64,000 bases of DNA from UBA8389 sp035719105. Lineage in GTDB: Bacteria; Bacteroidota; Bacteroidia; Bacteroidales; UBA1402. Every line of letters begins with the position of its first letter. Position 1 is the first letter of the stretch. Shown here in pieces: positions 1 through 7,422 of this stretch. Below the pieces are notes generated by a model. It did no database searches. It saw nothing but the letters and a program-made list of their open reading frames with translations, and had not been told where the DNA came from. A program made the translations under genes and the position numbers. The DNA is taken from NCBI GenBank assembly GCA_035719105.1, contig DASTGN010000004.1, forward strand, positions 744,001-808,000. Direction: 5' to 3'.

Positions 1-1
1 A

Positions 2-886
2 GTTGGTCGCAAGTATCATATCGACTTGATTCGAAAGCATAAACCTGTTCCTTTTTCCCTCAAATTGCGGTATCAGTTCTTTGACAAAACGCTGTTTAGA
101 ACCGTCCGCAAAACAGTAGGTTTACAGAACGCCAAGATTTTGCCGGTGGCAGGAGCCCGATTGTCCAACGATTTATGTTTGTTTTTCCGTTCCATCGGTT
201 TGCCACTCTATTATGGTTACGGTTTGACCGAAAGCACTGCCACGGTGAGTGCATTCGATGAATTTGGTTATCGGGTTGGTTCTGTTGGAAATGTCATTGA
301 TGGTCTCGAAGTTAAGATTTCAGAAGAGGGAGAAATATTGTTGAAAGGTAAAACCATTACTCCTGGTTATTACAAGAAACCGGAAGAAACCGCTGCTTGT
401 CTCACCGCAGACGGTTTTTTTAGAACAGGAGATGCAGGTCAGTTGGATGGCGAATTTTTGATGATTACCGAACGAATTAAGGATCTGTACAAAACTTCCA
501 ACGGAAAATACATAGCACCTCAAAAAATCGAAACGGCTCTATGCGAAGATCGTTACATCGATATGGTTGCAGTAATCGGTAACGAGCAGAAATTCGTTTC
601 TGCACTCATTGTGCCTACTTACGATAAAATGCCTGAACTGTGCAAACAGCTGGGCGTTGAATTCACCACACCTATCGCCGTGCTTCAGGACGAACGCATC
701 CACAATTTCTTTGAGGAGCGCATTCACAAGATGCAGAAACATATGGCCAGTTACGAGCAGGTTCGACGCTTCATTCTGTTGGATCAGGCTTTTTCGATGG
801 CAAATGGTGAATTGACAGATACGCTCAAGATTCGCCGCAAGGTCGTAGCCGAGCACTATGCCGTTGAGATCGCTTCGATGTATTGA
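2..886 (+). CDS. Long-chain acyl-CoA synthetase (AMP-forming), C-terminal part, cut by window edge
   Basis: The frame is open to the left edge, so this is the last 294 residues of a longer gene; the usual family length is about 600. It belongs to the adenylate-forming superfamily, which activates a fatty acid with ATP and transfers it to CoA at the inner membrane. The motif YGLTEST (adenine and acyl-AMP binding), then TPGYYKKPEET, the hinge-region FFRTGDAG with its ribose-binding Asp, and ERIKDLYKTSNGKYIAP are all in the expected order. The catalytic Lys of the C-terminal lid probably lies in DTLKIRRK near the end. The N-terminal half with the P-loop is outside the window. The chain-length preference cannot be read from this part. 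Confidence 0.9.
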   Translation, partial: VGRKYHIDLIRKHKPVPFSLKLRYQFFDKTLFRTVRKTVGLQNAKILPVAGARLSNDLCLFFRSIGLPLYYGYGLTESTATVSAFDEFGYRVGSVGNVIDGLEVKISEEGEILLKGKTITPGYYKKPEETAACLTADGFFRTGDAGQLDGEFLMITERIKDLYKTSNGKYIAPQKIETALCEDRYIDMVAVIGNEQKFVSALIVPTYDKMPELCKQLGVEFTTPIAVLQDERIHNFFEERIHKMQKHMASYEQVRRFILLDQAFSMANGELTDTLKIRRKVVAEHYAVEIASMY

Positions 887-895
887 AAAATTTGG

Positions 896-903
896 TACCT
901 TTG
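896..903 (+). promoter_or_regulatory. Bacteroidota-type -7 element (TACCTTTG) for prfB
   Basis: TACCTTTG matches the TAnnTTTG consensus of the primary Bacteroidota sigma factor, 23 bases before the prfB ATG. No clear -33 TTG at standard spacing is seen. It begins 10 bases after the preceding stop codon. Confidence 0.6.
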
Positions 904-926
904 CGGTTGTTTAACTGCATGGAAAT

Positions 927-2015
927 ATGATTACGACCGAACAAATAAAAGCCGTTCAGGAGCGCGAACAAGCCTTGAAGCGGTATCTCGATATTGACAC
1001 CAAACTCATTCAACTCCAGGAAGAAGAAATTCGAACCCAAGTGCCTGGTTTCTGGGATGACAATAAGGCTGCCGAAGCTCAAATGCGAAAGGTCAAAGCC
1101 ATCAAAAACTGGATTGACTCTTATAATGAAGTGGTGAATGCCAACGAGGAGTTGGTGTTATCCCTCGATTTCTTCAAAGAACAAATTACGACCGAAGAAG
1201 AACTGGATGCTGCTTATGCGCATTGCATTCATTTGCTGGACAACCTGGAACTCAAGAACATGCTCCGGAAGGAAGAGGACAAGCTGGGTGCCGTTCTCAA
1301 AATCAATTCTGGAGCTGGCGGAACCGAAAGCCAGGATTGGGCAGCCATGCTTTTTCGAATGTATCAACGGTGGGCAGATTCGCAGAAATACAAGTGCGAA
1401 ATCACCAACTGGCAGGATGGCGATGAGGCCGGCATCAAAACTGTAACCATGACCATCGAAGGCGATTATGCATACGGCTATCTTAAAGGAGAAAACGGGG
1501 TGCATCGATTGGTTCGCGTGTCTCCCTACAATGCTCAAGGCAAACGAATGACTTCCTTTTCATCTGTTTTTATCGTGCCTTTGGTTGACGATACGATTGA
1601 AATTGAAATCAAGGATTCCGATATAACATGGGATACCTTCCGCTCTTCGGGTGCTGGTGGTCAGAATGTGAATAAGGTAGAAACAGGTGTTCGCCTACAC
1701 CATTTACCTACAGGCATTTCCATTGAAAATACCGAAAGCCGTTCCCAGCTGGGCAATAAAGAAAATGCGATGCGTTTGCTTCGTTCACAATTGTACGAAA
1801 TTGAGCTGGAAAAACGTCGTCAGGAACAACAAAAGGTGGAAGCTGGCAAAAAGAAGATTGAATGGGGCTCTCAGATTCGCAGTTATGTCTTTGATGACCG
1901 CCGCGTGAAGGATCACCGCACCGACTACCAAACTTCCAATGTCAATGCCGTGATGGACGGTGACTTGGATGGTTTTATCAAAGCTTATCTGATGGAATTT
2001 GGGGGGGAAGAATAA
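927..2015 (+). CDS. prfB: Peptide chain release factor 2
   Basis: RF2 reads UGA and UAA stop codons and triggers peptide release on the ribosome. The 362 residues align from end to end with RF2: an N-terminal helical domain, the GAGGTESQDW segment, and the catalytic GGQ in SGAGGQNVNK. Two points are unusual. The gene is one continuous frame: where most bacterial prfB genes carry CTT-TGA-C and need a +1 frameshift (after the RGYL-like segment), this one reads KRYLDIDTK through CTC GAT with no stop and no upstream AGGGGG slip enhancer. The codon-reading tripeptide, canonically SPF, is SPY here (RVSPYNAQGK). A four-codon upstream ATG reading frame (919-930) overlaps the start codon. Identity is certain from the domain content and GGQ. 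Confidence 0.97.
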   Translation: MITTEQIKAVQEREQALKRYLDIDTKLIQLQEEEIRTQVPGFWDDNKAAEAQMRKVKAIKNWIDSYNEVVNANEELVLSLDFFKEQITTEEELDAAYAHCIHLLDNLELKNMLRKEEDKLGAVLKINSGAGGTESQDWAAMLFRMYQRWADSQKYKCEITNWQDGDEAGIKTVTMTIEGDYAYGYLKGENGVHRLVRVSPYNAQGKRMTSFSSVFIVPLVDDTIEIEIKDSDITWDTFRSSGAGGQNVNKVETGVRLHHLPTGISIENTESRSQLGNKENAMRLLRSQLYEIELEKRRQEQQKVEAGKKKIEWGSQIRSYVFDDRRVKDHRTDYQTSNVNAVMDGDLDGFIKAYLMEFGGEE

Positions 2016-2039
2016 TACCGTATGTTCGTTCAAAAAGTA

Positions 2040-2073
2040 AAGGCTGCCCCTTTTGGAGCAGCCTTCGCTTTTA
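2040..2073. terminator. Terminator between prfB and csp (convergent)
   Basis: Stem AAGGCTGC / GCAGCCTT around a CCCTTTTGGA-type loop, followed by CGCTTTT on the plus strand. On the minus strand it is followed by a T-rich stretch, so it can serve both converging genes. Confidence 0.8.
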
Positions 2074-2091
2074 AATTATGCTTAGTGGTTG

Positions 2092-2283
2092 TTATGCCAG
2101 TTTAACATTGACGGCATTCAAGCCCTTTCTTCCTTCTTCGAGATCAAAGGTAACGACATCGTTTTCTTTGATTCTGTCCTTTAGGCCGTTTGAGTGAACG
2201 AAAAACTCTTTACCTGATTCTTCGTCCTTAATGAAACCAAAGCCTTTTGCTTCATTAAAAAATTTAACTGTTCCCTTGTTCAT
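2092..2283 (-). CDS. Cold-shock domain protein (CspA family)
   Basis: A 63-residue single-domain OB-fold protein that binds single-stranded RNA or DNA and acts as an RNA chaperone. RNP1 is KGFGFI and RNP2 is EFFVH, in the normal spacing, and the length is typical. The start is the ATG giving MNKGTVKFF; an in-frame upstream start would lie before the promoter -7 element. It stands alone, with a terminator on either side, so it is monocistronic. The predicted 5' UTR is only about 26 bases, far shorter than the thermosensing leaders of enterobacterial cspA. Confidence 0.95.
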   Translation of the reverse strand: MNKGTVKFFNEAKGFGFIKDEESGKEFFVHSNGLKDRIKENDVVTFDLEEGRKGLNAVNVKLA

Positions 2284-2315
2284 TGTGTATAAATGTTTAA
2301 TTCGGTAAAGATATA

Positions 2316-2346
2316 CAAATATATTTGCTATTGTATTTATTTTCAA
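2316..2346 (-). promoter_or_regulatory. Promoter of the cold-shock gene
   Basis: On the minus strand TTG (2344-2346), 20-base spacer, then TATATTTG (2316-2323). This is a full match to the Bacteroidota -33/-7 pattern. Confidence 0.75.
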
Positions 2347-2370
2347 TTATTTATTTTTTTTGTTTGAATA

Positions 2371-2402
2371 AAAAAAAGGCCACCCGCATGGATGGCCTTT
2401 AA
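2371..2402 (-). terminator. Terminator of asd
   Basis: Stem AAAGGCCA / TGGCCTTT with an inner CC/GG, followed on the minus strand by a run of T. It sits just past the asd stop codon. Confidence 0.85.
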
Positions 2403-2419
2403 TTTTATGTTATGTTCTT

Positions 2420-3427
2420 TTAAAGAGCATTTTCCTTGATTAAATATTCTGCAATCTGAACAGCGTTCAAAGCAGCACCTTTCTTAATTTGGTCGCTTAC
2501 GGTCCAAAATGTCAAGCCGTTGGGGTTGGCCAAATCCTTGCGGATACGACCGACATAAACGGGATCCTTGCCAGCAATGTCCAAAGGCATAGGATAATCC
2601 TTTGCTGCATCGTTTTGTTGTAGTATCACTCCATCAGCCTCTGCGAAAGCTGCTTTTGCTTCTTCCACGGATATGGGTTTTTCGGTTTCCACCCAGATGC
2701 TTTCAGAATGAGCACGCATGACTGGTACGCGAACGCAGGTGGCGCTCACTTCCACATCAGAATGCATAATTTTACGGGTTTCGTGATACATTTTCATTTC
2801 CTCCTTGGTATAACCGTTTTCGAGGAAAACATCAACTTGCGGAATCACGTTGTAAGCCAACTGATAGGCAAACTTGGAAACAGTGGGTTGCTCTCCACGA
2901 ACCAACTGACTGTTTTGTACCAGTAATTCGTCCATGGCTGCGGCACCTGCACCAGATGCAGCTTGATACGTTGATACGTGTACCCGTTTGATGTGTGACA
3001 GGTTCTCAATTGCCTTCAAGGCTACAACCATTTGAATGGTCGTGCAGTTTGGATTGGCAATGATGTTGCGCGGACGATTTTTAGCGTCTGCTGCATTAAC
3101 TTCGGGAACCACTAAAGGAATATCGTTTTCCATGCGAAATGCACTGGAGTTGTCTATAACGACTGCTCCGTGTTTAGTCATGGTTTCGGCGAATTCTTTG
3201 GAGGTTCCTGCACCGGCAGAAGCAAACACGATGTCGATGCCCTTAAAGTCATCATTGTGTTTTAATTCTTTGACGGTGATTGATTTACCACGGAAAGTGT
3301 AGGCAGTACCTGCACTGCGTGCAGAACCAAACAACACCAATTCATCCATCGGGAAGTTTCTCTCTTCCAAAACGCGTAGGAACTCTTGTCCAACCGCGCC
3401 GCTTGTACCAACAATCGCAATCTTCAT
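2420..3427 (-). CDS. asd: Aspartate-semialdehyde dehydrogenase
   Basis: Reduces aspartyl-4-phosphate to aspartate semialdehyde with NADPH, the branch point to lysine/diaminopimelate, threonine and methionine. The 335 residues show the N-terminal dinucleotide loop GTSGAVG (residues 7-13) and the catalytic cysteine C128 in NPNCTT. A conserved histidine-containing segment (RVPVMRAHSES) follows. Length is normal. It is a single-gene unit with its own promoter about 80 bases upstream and a terminator downstream, divergent from the secreted lamin-tail protein gene. Confidence 0.96.
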   Translation of the reverse strand: MKIAIVGTSGAVGQEFLRVLEERNFPMDELVLFGSARSAGTAYTFRGKSITVKELKHNDDFKGIDIVFASAGAGTSKEFAETMTKHGAVVIDNSSAFRMENDIPLVVPEVNAADAKNRPRNIIANPNCTTIQMVVALKAIENLSHIKRVHVSTYQAASGAGAAAMDELLVQNSQLVRGEQPTVSKFAYQLAYNVIPQVDVFLENGYTKEEMKMYHETRKIMHSDVEVSATCVRVPVMRAHSESIWVETEKPISVEEAKAAFAEADGVILQQNDAAKDYPMPLDIAGKDPVYVGRIRKDLANPNGLTFWTVSDQIKKGAALNAVQIAEYLIKENAL

Positions 3428-3476
3428 TGTGTGAAATAAATATTAATTAAATGTTTAATAATATAGAAACATTCTG

Positions 3477-3484
3477 TACATTTG
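3477..3484 (+). promoter_or_regulatory. -7 element (TACATTTG) for the lamin-tail gene
   Basis: TAnnTTTG match 58 bases ahead of the start codon. It overlaps the leader of the divergent asd transcript. Confidence 0.55.
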
Positions 3485-3507
3485 AGGCAGTATGTTTTTA
3501 TACGATA

Positions 3508-3515
3508 CAAAGATA
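3508..3515 (-). promoter_or_regulatory. -7 element (TATCTTTG) for asd
   Basis: Exact TATCTTTG on the minus strand, 81 bases upstream of the asd ATG. The two divergent transcripts would cross, since the plus-strand -7 lies inside the asd leader. Confidence 0.55.
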
Positions 3516-3541
3516 GGTTTTTTTGCACACAGATTTAAATT

Positions 3542-5236
3542 ATGAGAATTTTTCTGATCGTACTTTGTTGTTTCTTTTGGTACACACTTTCTGCCATTCA
3601 TTATGGTGATGTGGTATTCAGTGAATTGATGGTTGACCCTGAGCCGTCTGTTGGATTGCCCGAAGTGGAGTACCTGGAAATCTGCAATCGCAGCGATTTG
3701 GAAATTTCATTGGTTGGATGGAAGTTGCTTTACGGGGACAAATCCTATGGCTTACCCCCCTGCAAGCTAAGTTCCGGCGAGTACCTGGTGCTTTGTTCCA
3801 AAACATCGGCCAACAGCTTCCCGGCAGGAGTCCCTGTGATAGGTATAAGTCCTTTTCCATCTTTGTTGAAAACTGGGAAACTGATGGCATTGACTTCATC
3901 GACCAATGAGTTGGTTAGTATCTTGGATTATTCCGACCGATGGTATGGCAGTGGCTTCAAGGCCAATGGCGGATGGAGTCTGGAGTGCATTGATCTGACC
4001 AATTTCTCTGGTCATGGGTCGAATTGGGCAGCCAGTACCGATCCATCCGGTGGAACGCCGGGTCTTGAAAACTCGGTTTTTGCTGTGAATCCATCTTTCG
4101 ATATCCCCAGTTGTACCCGACTTTTTGTGCCATCCCCAGACGTTTTGGAAATCCATTTTTCATCTTTCATGCAACTCAACTCGTTGTATGATAAACTGAA
4201 TTACGTCATTTCACCAGAAAATACGATTATCCTTTCAGCGACCGTTCCTTTTCCGGATTCCCGCATCTTGAAATTGCAATTAAGTGACGCTTTGGTTTCT
4301 GAATCGATCTATCAATTAAAAATATCCGGACTTTACAACCTTTCAGGCAGGATATTGAAAGATACGACACTCAGCTTTGGCTTGCCCGAAAAGCCCTTGC
4401 CAAGATCGTTGGTTTTGAATGAAATCCTTTTTGATCCGTTACCCGGTGGAAGTGATTATGTGGAGTTCGTCAATGTCGGTACGAAGTGTGTCGATCTTTC
4501 GGACGTTTGGCTGACGAATCGTTCTGATGATGGCGACTTGAATGAAGGTCGCCGCCTTTCCGAAAAACCATTGCCCTGTTTGCCCGGAAGTTATTGGTTG
4601 CTTTCGGAGAGCCCGGATTCCGTTTGCTCAGTGGGTCGTTTTCCATTAATGCCGAATCGATTGGAAATTAAATCTTTCCCATCCATGTCGTATGATATGG
4701 GCAATGTCTCCTTGGTAACGACTTCGGCCGAAGTACTGGACGAAATGAATTATACGTACAAAATGCATTTTCCATTGATTTCAAATCCCGAAGGGGTAGC
4801 CTTGGAAAAGATTCGACCGGATGCTGTTTCATCGCTTCGTTCAAACTGGATTTCGGCCAATTCAGGAGCACACTTCGGAACGCCTGGTTTTAAGAATTCA
4901 CAATTTCAGGAGATCCAACGAACGGGTAAAAACGGTTTTTATGTGAATCAAACTTGGATTACTCCCAACAATGACGGGCTAAACGACAGGGTACAAGTGC
5001 AATATGAATTACCTGAATCCTGTGTTGGAAGTCTGACTGTCTTTGATTTGCAAGGTCGACTTGTCCGAAAACTTGCCAACAATGAATTATTGGGCGTTCA
5101 AGGTGATTATTGGTGGGACGGAACCTACGATGATGGGAAGCTGGCTCCTTTTGGACGGTATATTTTGTTTGCCGAAGCGTTTACGCCCAAAGGTGAGGTG
5201 TTTCGAAGTAGACTGGTCTTGACGATCTTGTTTTAA
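3542..5236 (+). CDS. Secreted lamin-tail-domain protein with FlgD-like C-terminus
   Basis: A 564-residue exported protein of unknown role. A signal peptide (residues 1-18, hydrophobic core IFLIVLCCFFWY) is followed by a lamin-tail domain (about 22-130, starting VVFSELMVDPEP and containing EVEYLEICNRS). A second lamin-tail copy lies at about 290-400 (LVLNEILFDPLPGGSDYVEF). The last 90 residues begin PNNDGLNDRVQV and contain a FlgD-type beta-sandwich signature (VFDLQGRLVRKL ... WDGTYDDGKLAPFGRY). This layout is common in surface or periplasmic proteins of Bacteroidota, where such ends resemble gliding/type IX secretion tails. No enzymatic motif is visible. It has its own promoter and precedes lolD, with no evidence of a functional link. 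Confidence 0.8.
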   Translation: MRIFLIVLCCFFWYTLSAIHYGDVVFSELMVDPEPSVGLPEVEYLEICNRSDLEISLVGWKLLYGDKSYGLPPCKLSSGEYLVLCSKTSANSFPAGVPVIGISPFPSLLKTGKLMALTSSTNELVSILDYSDRWYGSGFKANGGWSLECIDLTNFSGHGSNWAASTDPSGGTPGLENSVFAVNPSFDIPSCTRLFVPSPDVLEIHFSSFMQLNSLYDKLNYVISPENTIILSATVPFPDSRILKLQLSDALVSESIYQLKISGLYNLSGRILKDTTLSFGLPEKPLPRSLVLNEILFDPLPGGSDYVEFVNVGTKCVDLSDVWLTNRSDDGDLNEGRRLSEKPLPCLPGSYWLLSESPDSVCSVGRFPLMPNRLEIKSFPSMSYDMGNVSLVTTSAEVLDEMNYTYKMHFPLISNPEGVALEKIRPDAVSSLRSNWISANSGAHFGTPGFKNSQFQEIQRTGKNGFYVNQTWITPNNDGLNDRVQVQYELPESCVGSLTVFDLQGRLVRKLANNELLGVQGDYWWDGTYDDGKLAPFGRYILFAEAFTPKGEVFRSRLVLTILF

Positions 5237-5248
5237 TGCCTATCTTTG
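5219..5248 (+). promoter_or_regulatory. Promoter of lolD
   Basis: TTG (5219-5221), 19-base spacer, TATCTTTG (5241-5248). It overlaps the end of the preceding coding region and lies 21 bases before the ATG. Confidence 0.7.
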
Positions 5249-5268
5249 CAAGGCAAAAGTGAACAGTC

Positions 5269-5934
5269 ATGATCAAAGGAGAAAATATCCATAAATATTT
5301 TGGTGAACTGCATGTCCTGCAGGGAGTTGAGCTGCATGTAAAGTCTGGTGAAGTGGTTGCAGTGGTTGGTCCAAGTGGAGCGGGTAAAACTACTTTGCTG
5401 CAACTTCTTGGAACACTTGACAAAGCGGATGCTGGCACCATTGTAGTAGGAGGTGTGGATATTTCCAAATTGCGTGAGAAAGAATTGGCCGATTTTAGAA
5501 ACAAGCACATTGGATTCGTCTTTCAATTCCATCAACTTTTGCCCGAATTCTCTGCCTTGGAAAATGTAATGATTCCAGCATTGATTGCCGGGAAATCTAA
5601 AAAAGCTGCTAAAGAAAGTGCATTGGAAATTTTGGAATATCTGAATCTGGCCGACAGGCTCCACCACAAGCCTGCTCAACTCTCCGGAGGGGAAAATCAG
5701 CGTGTTGCCGTAGCCAGGGCATTGGTAAATCATCCAAATGTCATTCTAGCCGACGAACCTTCAGGCAGTTTAGATACCAAACATAAGGAAGAATTGCATC
5801 AATTGTTTTTCGACCTACGTGCCAAATTCAATCAAACGTTTGTGATTGTGACGCACGATATGCAGCTTGCTCAGCTTACCGACCGTGTGATCGAAATGCG
5901 AGACGGATTAATATTGCCACCACACAGCTTGTAG
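5269..5934 (+). CDS. lolD: ABC transporter ATP-binding protein, LolD type
   Basis: A 221-residue ATPase of the LolD/MacB/FtsE class, which powers lipoprotein release from the inner membrane or a related MacB-type extrusion. Walker A GPSGAGKT (34-41), the Q-loop in FVFQFHQLLPEF, the signature LSGGENQRVAVARAL, Walker B VILADEPSGSLD and the H-loop VTHD are all present. The FQFHQLLPEFSALENV segment is typical for LolD. No permease partner (LolC/E) is adjacent, which is common in Bacteroidota. The last 59 bases are antisense to the end of the VanZ-like gene. The symbol is by family; a MacB-like role cannot be excluded. Confidence 0.85.
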   Translation: MIKGENIHKYFGELHVLQGVELHVKSGEVVAVVGPSGAGKTTLLQLLGTLDKADAGTIVVGGVDISKLREKELADFRNKHIGFVFQFHQLLPEFSALENVMIPALIAGKSKKAAKESALEILEYLNLADRLHHKPAQLSGGENQRVAVARALVNHPNVILADEPSGSLDTKHKEELHQLFFDLRAKFNQTFVIVTHDMQLAQLTDRVIEMRDGLILPPHSL

Positions 5935-6277
5935 CAGCTCCAGCCAATCCAAACCACCAGTCCAACCATTCGCCTGAACGGTAGTCGGTCAAATACATCT
6001 GTGCCAATTCGATGGCACCAGCCATTATTCCGCAATAAATCATATTCTTGGAGTATATCCAAAGCATGCCTCCAATGCGTTTGTGTGAAGATTCAAACAG
6101 GTAGGCACTTCCAAGTAAAAGATACATGGTGTAATGGACAATCTTGTCAAAATTGGGAATCTCAATCGGATTTTCCTGCAGCGGTATTCGAATAAGGCAA
6201 AGAAAAATAATGCCCAATCCGCAAAGAATGCTGAAGATGTGATAATTGTAAATGAACTGAATGAATTTTCTAGCCAT
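5876..6277 (-). CDS. VanZ-like membrane protein
   Basis: A 133-residue protein with about four hydrophobic segments and the VanZ-family landmarks NFDKIVHYTMYLLLG and ELAQMYLTDYRSGEWLDWW. The family is named after a teicoplanin-resistance accessory protein, but most members, including short ones like this, have no known function. The ATG at 6277 was chosen because the promoter -7 element lies at 6304-6311, so a start at 6322 would be upstream of the transcript. It converges on lolD and the coding ends overlap by 59 bp, leaving no room for a terminator between them. Confidence 0.8.
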   Translation of the reverse strand: MARKFIQFIYNYHIFSILCGLGIIFLCLIRIPLQENPIEIPNFDKIVHYTMYLLLGSAYLFESSHKRIGGMLWIYSKNMIYCGIMAGAIELAQMYLTDYRSGEWLDWWFGLAGAATSCVVAILIRLAFRSHGR

Positions 6278-6303
6278 TTGATGGGTGTTGAAAAATAATG
6301 CAT

Positions 6304-6311
6304 CAAAAATA
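6304..6311 (-). promoter_or_regulatory. -7 element (TATTTTTG) for the VanZ-like gene
   Basis: TAnnTTTG match on the minus strand, 27 bases ahead of the ATG. This decides the start codon. Confidence 0.55.
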
Positions 6312-6355
6312 CTACAATTCATAATAATCCATTCATAAATCGTATTAATATATGT

Positions 6356-6363
6356 TACATTTG
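6356..6363 (+). promoter_or_regulatory. -7 element (TACATTTG) for the HhH protein
   Basis: TAnnTTTG match 22 bases before the ATG, in an AT-rich divergent gap. No clear -33 TTG. Confidence 0.55.
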
Positions 6364-6384
6364 CAATAAAATAACATAAAATAT

Positions 6385-7389
6385 ATGTGGAAGGATTTTT
6401 TCAATTTCAGCAAAAGGGAGCGATTCACCATCGTTGTGCTAACTTTCATGATTATTCTGGTGCAAGTCCTGATTTGGACCAAAGGTTATTGGGTTAAATT
6501 TCTCCCGGAAAAGTTGGAGAAAAAGTACCTACAAAGTCGGGAGACGGAGGCATTACGCGATTCCATAACGTCTAAAAAACCAACCTACCAGCGCTTCGAT
6601 TCCAAAAAAACGTCTGAGGTTGCCCAAAAACTCGTTCCATTCAATCCCAATACGGCGGATTCGTTGACTTTGAGGGGTCTAGGCCTCCGAGCGTATGTGG
6701 TGAAGAATATGCTTAACTATCGTCGAAAAGGAGGTCAATTTAAAAAACCATCGGATCTTTCAAAAATATACGGCATGGAAGCGGATGTCTTCGCTAATCT
6801 GGAACACTTGATCAACTTTGAAACCCCAGGAGGTAGACCCTTGACATCCGAACAGAAATTCGAACAACAAAAATCGATCGATGTCAATCCAAATACGGTC
6901 AACATGCCGGTCCATCCAGCTAGAGAGGTTATAGAAGGGCAAGTGGAATCGCCTACCGCTCATCAAACGGAACAAAGGCTGGGTGAACCTCCTGTTCTGG
7001 AAGTCAATTCCGCTGACACGACCCTGCTCCAACATATCAAAGGAGTCGGCACCTATACTGCCAATCAGATTGCTCGCTATCGGAATCAACTTGGTGGCTT
7101 CTATTCCAAATCGCAACTCTCAGAGATTAAAGGGCTTTATCCTGAAACCCTGGTTAGGCTTCAGTCCATGTTGAATATCGACCCAACACGCATCCAAACT
7201 CTGAGTGTTAATAAAGCATCGCTGGAGAAGCTCCGCGCACATCCCTATCTGTCTTTTTACCAAGCCAAAGTCATTGTCGAGCTTCGCAAATCACGTGGCA
7301 AACTGATTTCAATGGACGAGCTCAAACCTTTCAAAGAATTCACAACTCAGGACCTGGAACGCTTGAAGTGGTACCTTGATTTTAGGTAA
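6385..7389 (+). CDS. Membrane-anchored helix-hairpin-helix protein (ComEA-like)
   Basis: The 334 residues comprise a short cytoplasmic N-terminus, one transmembrane helix (about 15-32, TIVVLTFMIILVQVLIW) and three helix-hairpin-helix DNA-binding units. Unit one begins VPFNPNTADSLTLRGLGL, unit two is LEVNSADTTLLQHIKGVG, and unit three is LSVNKASLEKLRAHPYLS. Each has the N-A-D/S pattern of the ComEA repeat. ComEA binds incoming DNA in competent bacteria. Here the protein has three repeats rather than one or two, and no other competence gene is in the window, so a DNA-uptake role is only an inference. Confidence 0.85.
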   Translation: MWKDFFNFSKRERFTIVVLTFMIILVQVLIWTKGYWVKFLPEKLEKKYLQSRETEALRDSITSKKPTYQRFDSKKTSEVAQKLVPFNPNTADSLTLRGLGLRAYVVKNMLNYRRKGGQFKKPSDLSKIYGMEADVFANLEHLINFETPGGRPLTSEQKFEQQKSIDVNPNTVNMPVHPAREVIEGQVESPTAHQTEQRLGEPPVLEVNSADTTLLQHIKGVGTYTANQIARYRNQLGGFYSKSQLSEIKGLYPETLVRLQSMLNIDPTRIQTLSVNKASLEKLRAHPYLSFYQAKVIVELRKSRGKLISMDELKPFKEFTTQDLERLKWYLDFR

Positions 7390-7396
7390 TTTTCAG

Positions 7397-7404
7397 TACC
7401 TTTG
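7397..7404 (+). promoter_or_regulatory. -7 element (TACCTTTG) for the DEAD-box helicase
   Basis: TAnnTTTG match 19 bases ahead of the ATG at 7423. It shows that an upstream TTG at 7402 cannot be the start. Confidence 0.65.
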
Positions 7405-7422
7405 ATTCCTTATATAAGCGCT

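Noticed and set aside
985..1000. Programmed +1 frameshift in prfB
   Set aside because: The frame is continuous over this region; no UGA, no CTT slip codon, no upstream AGGGGG.
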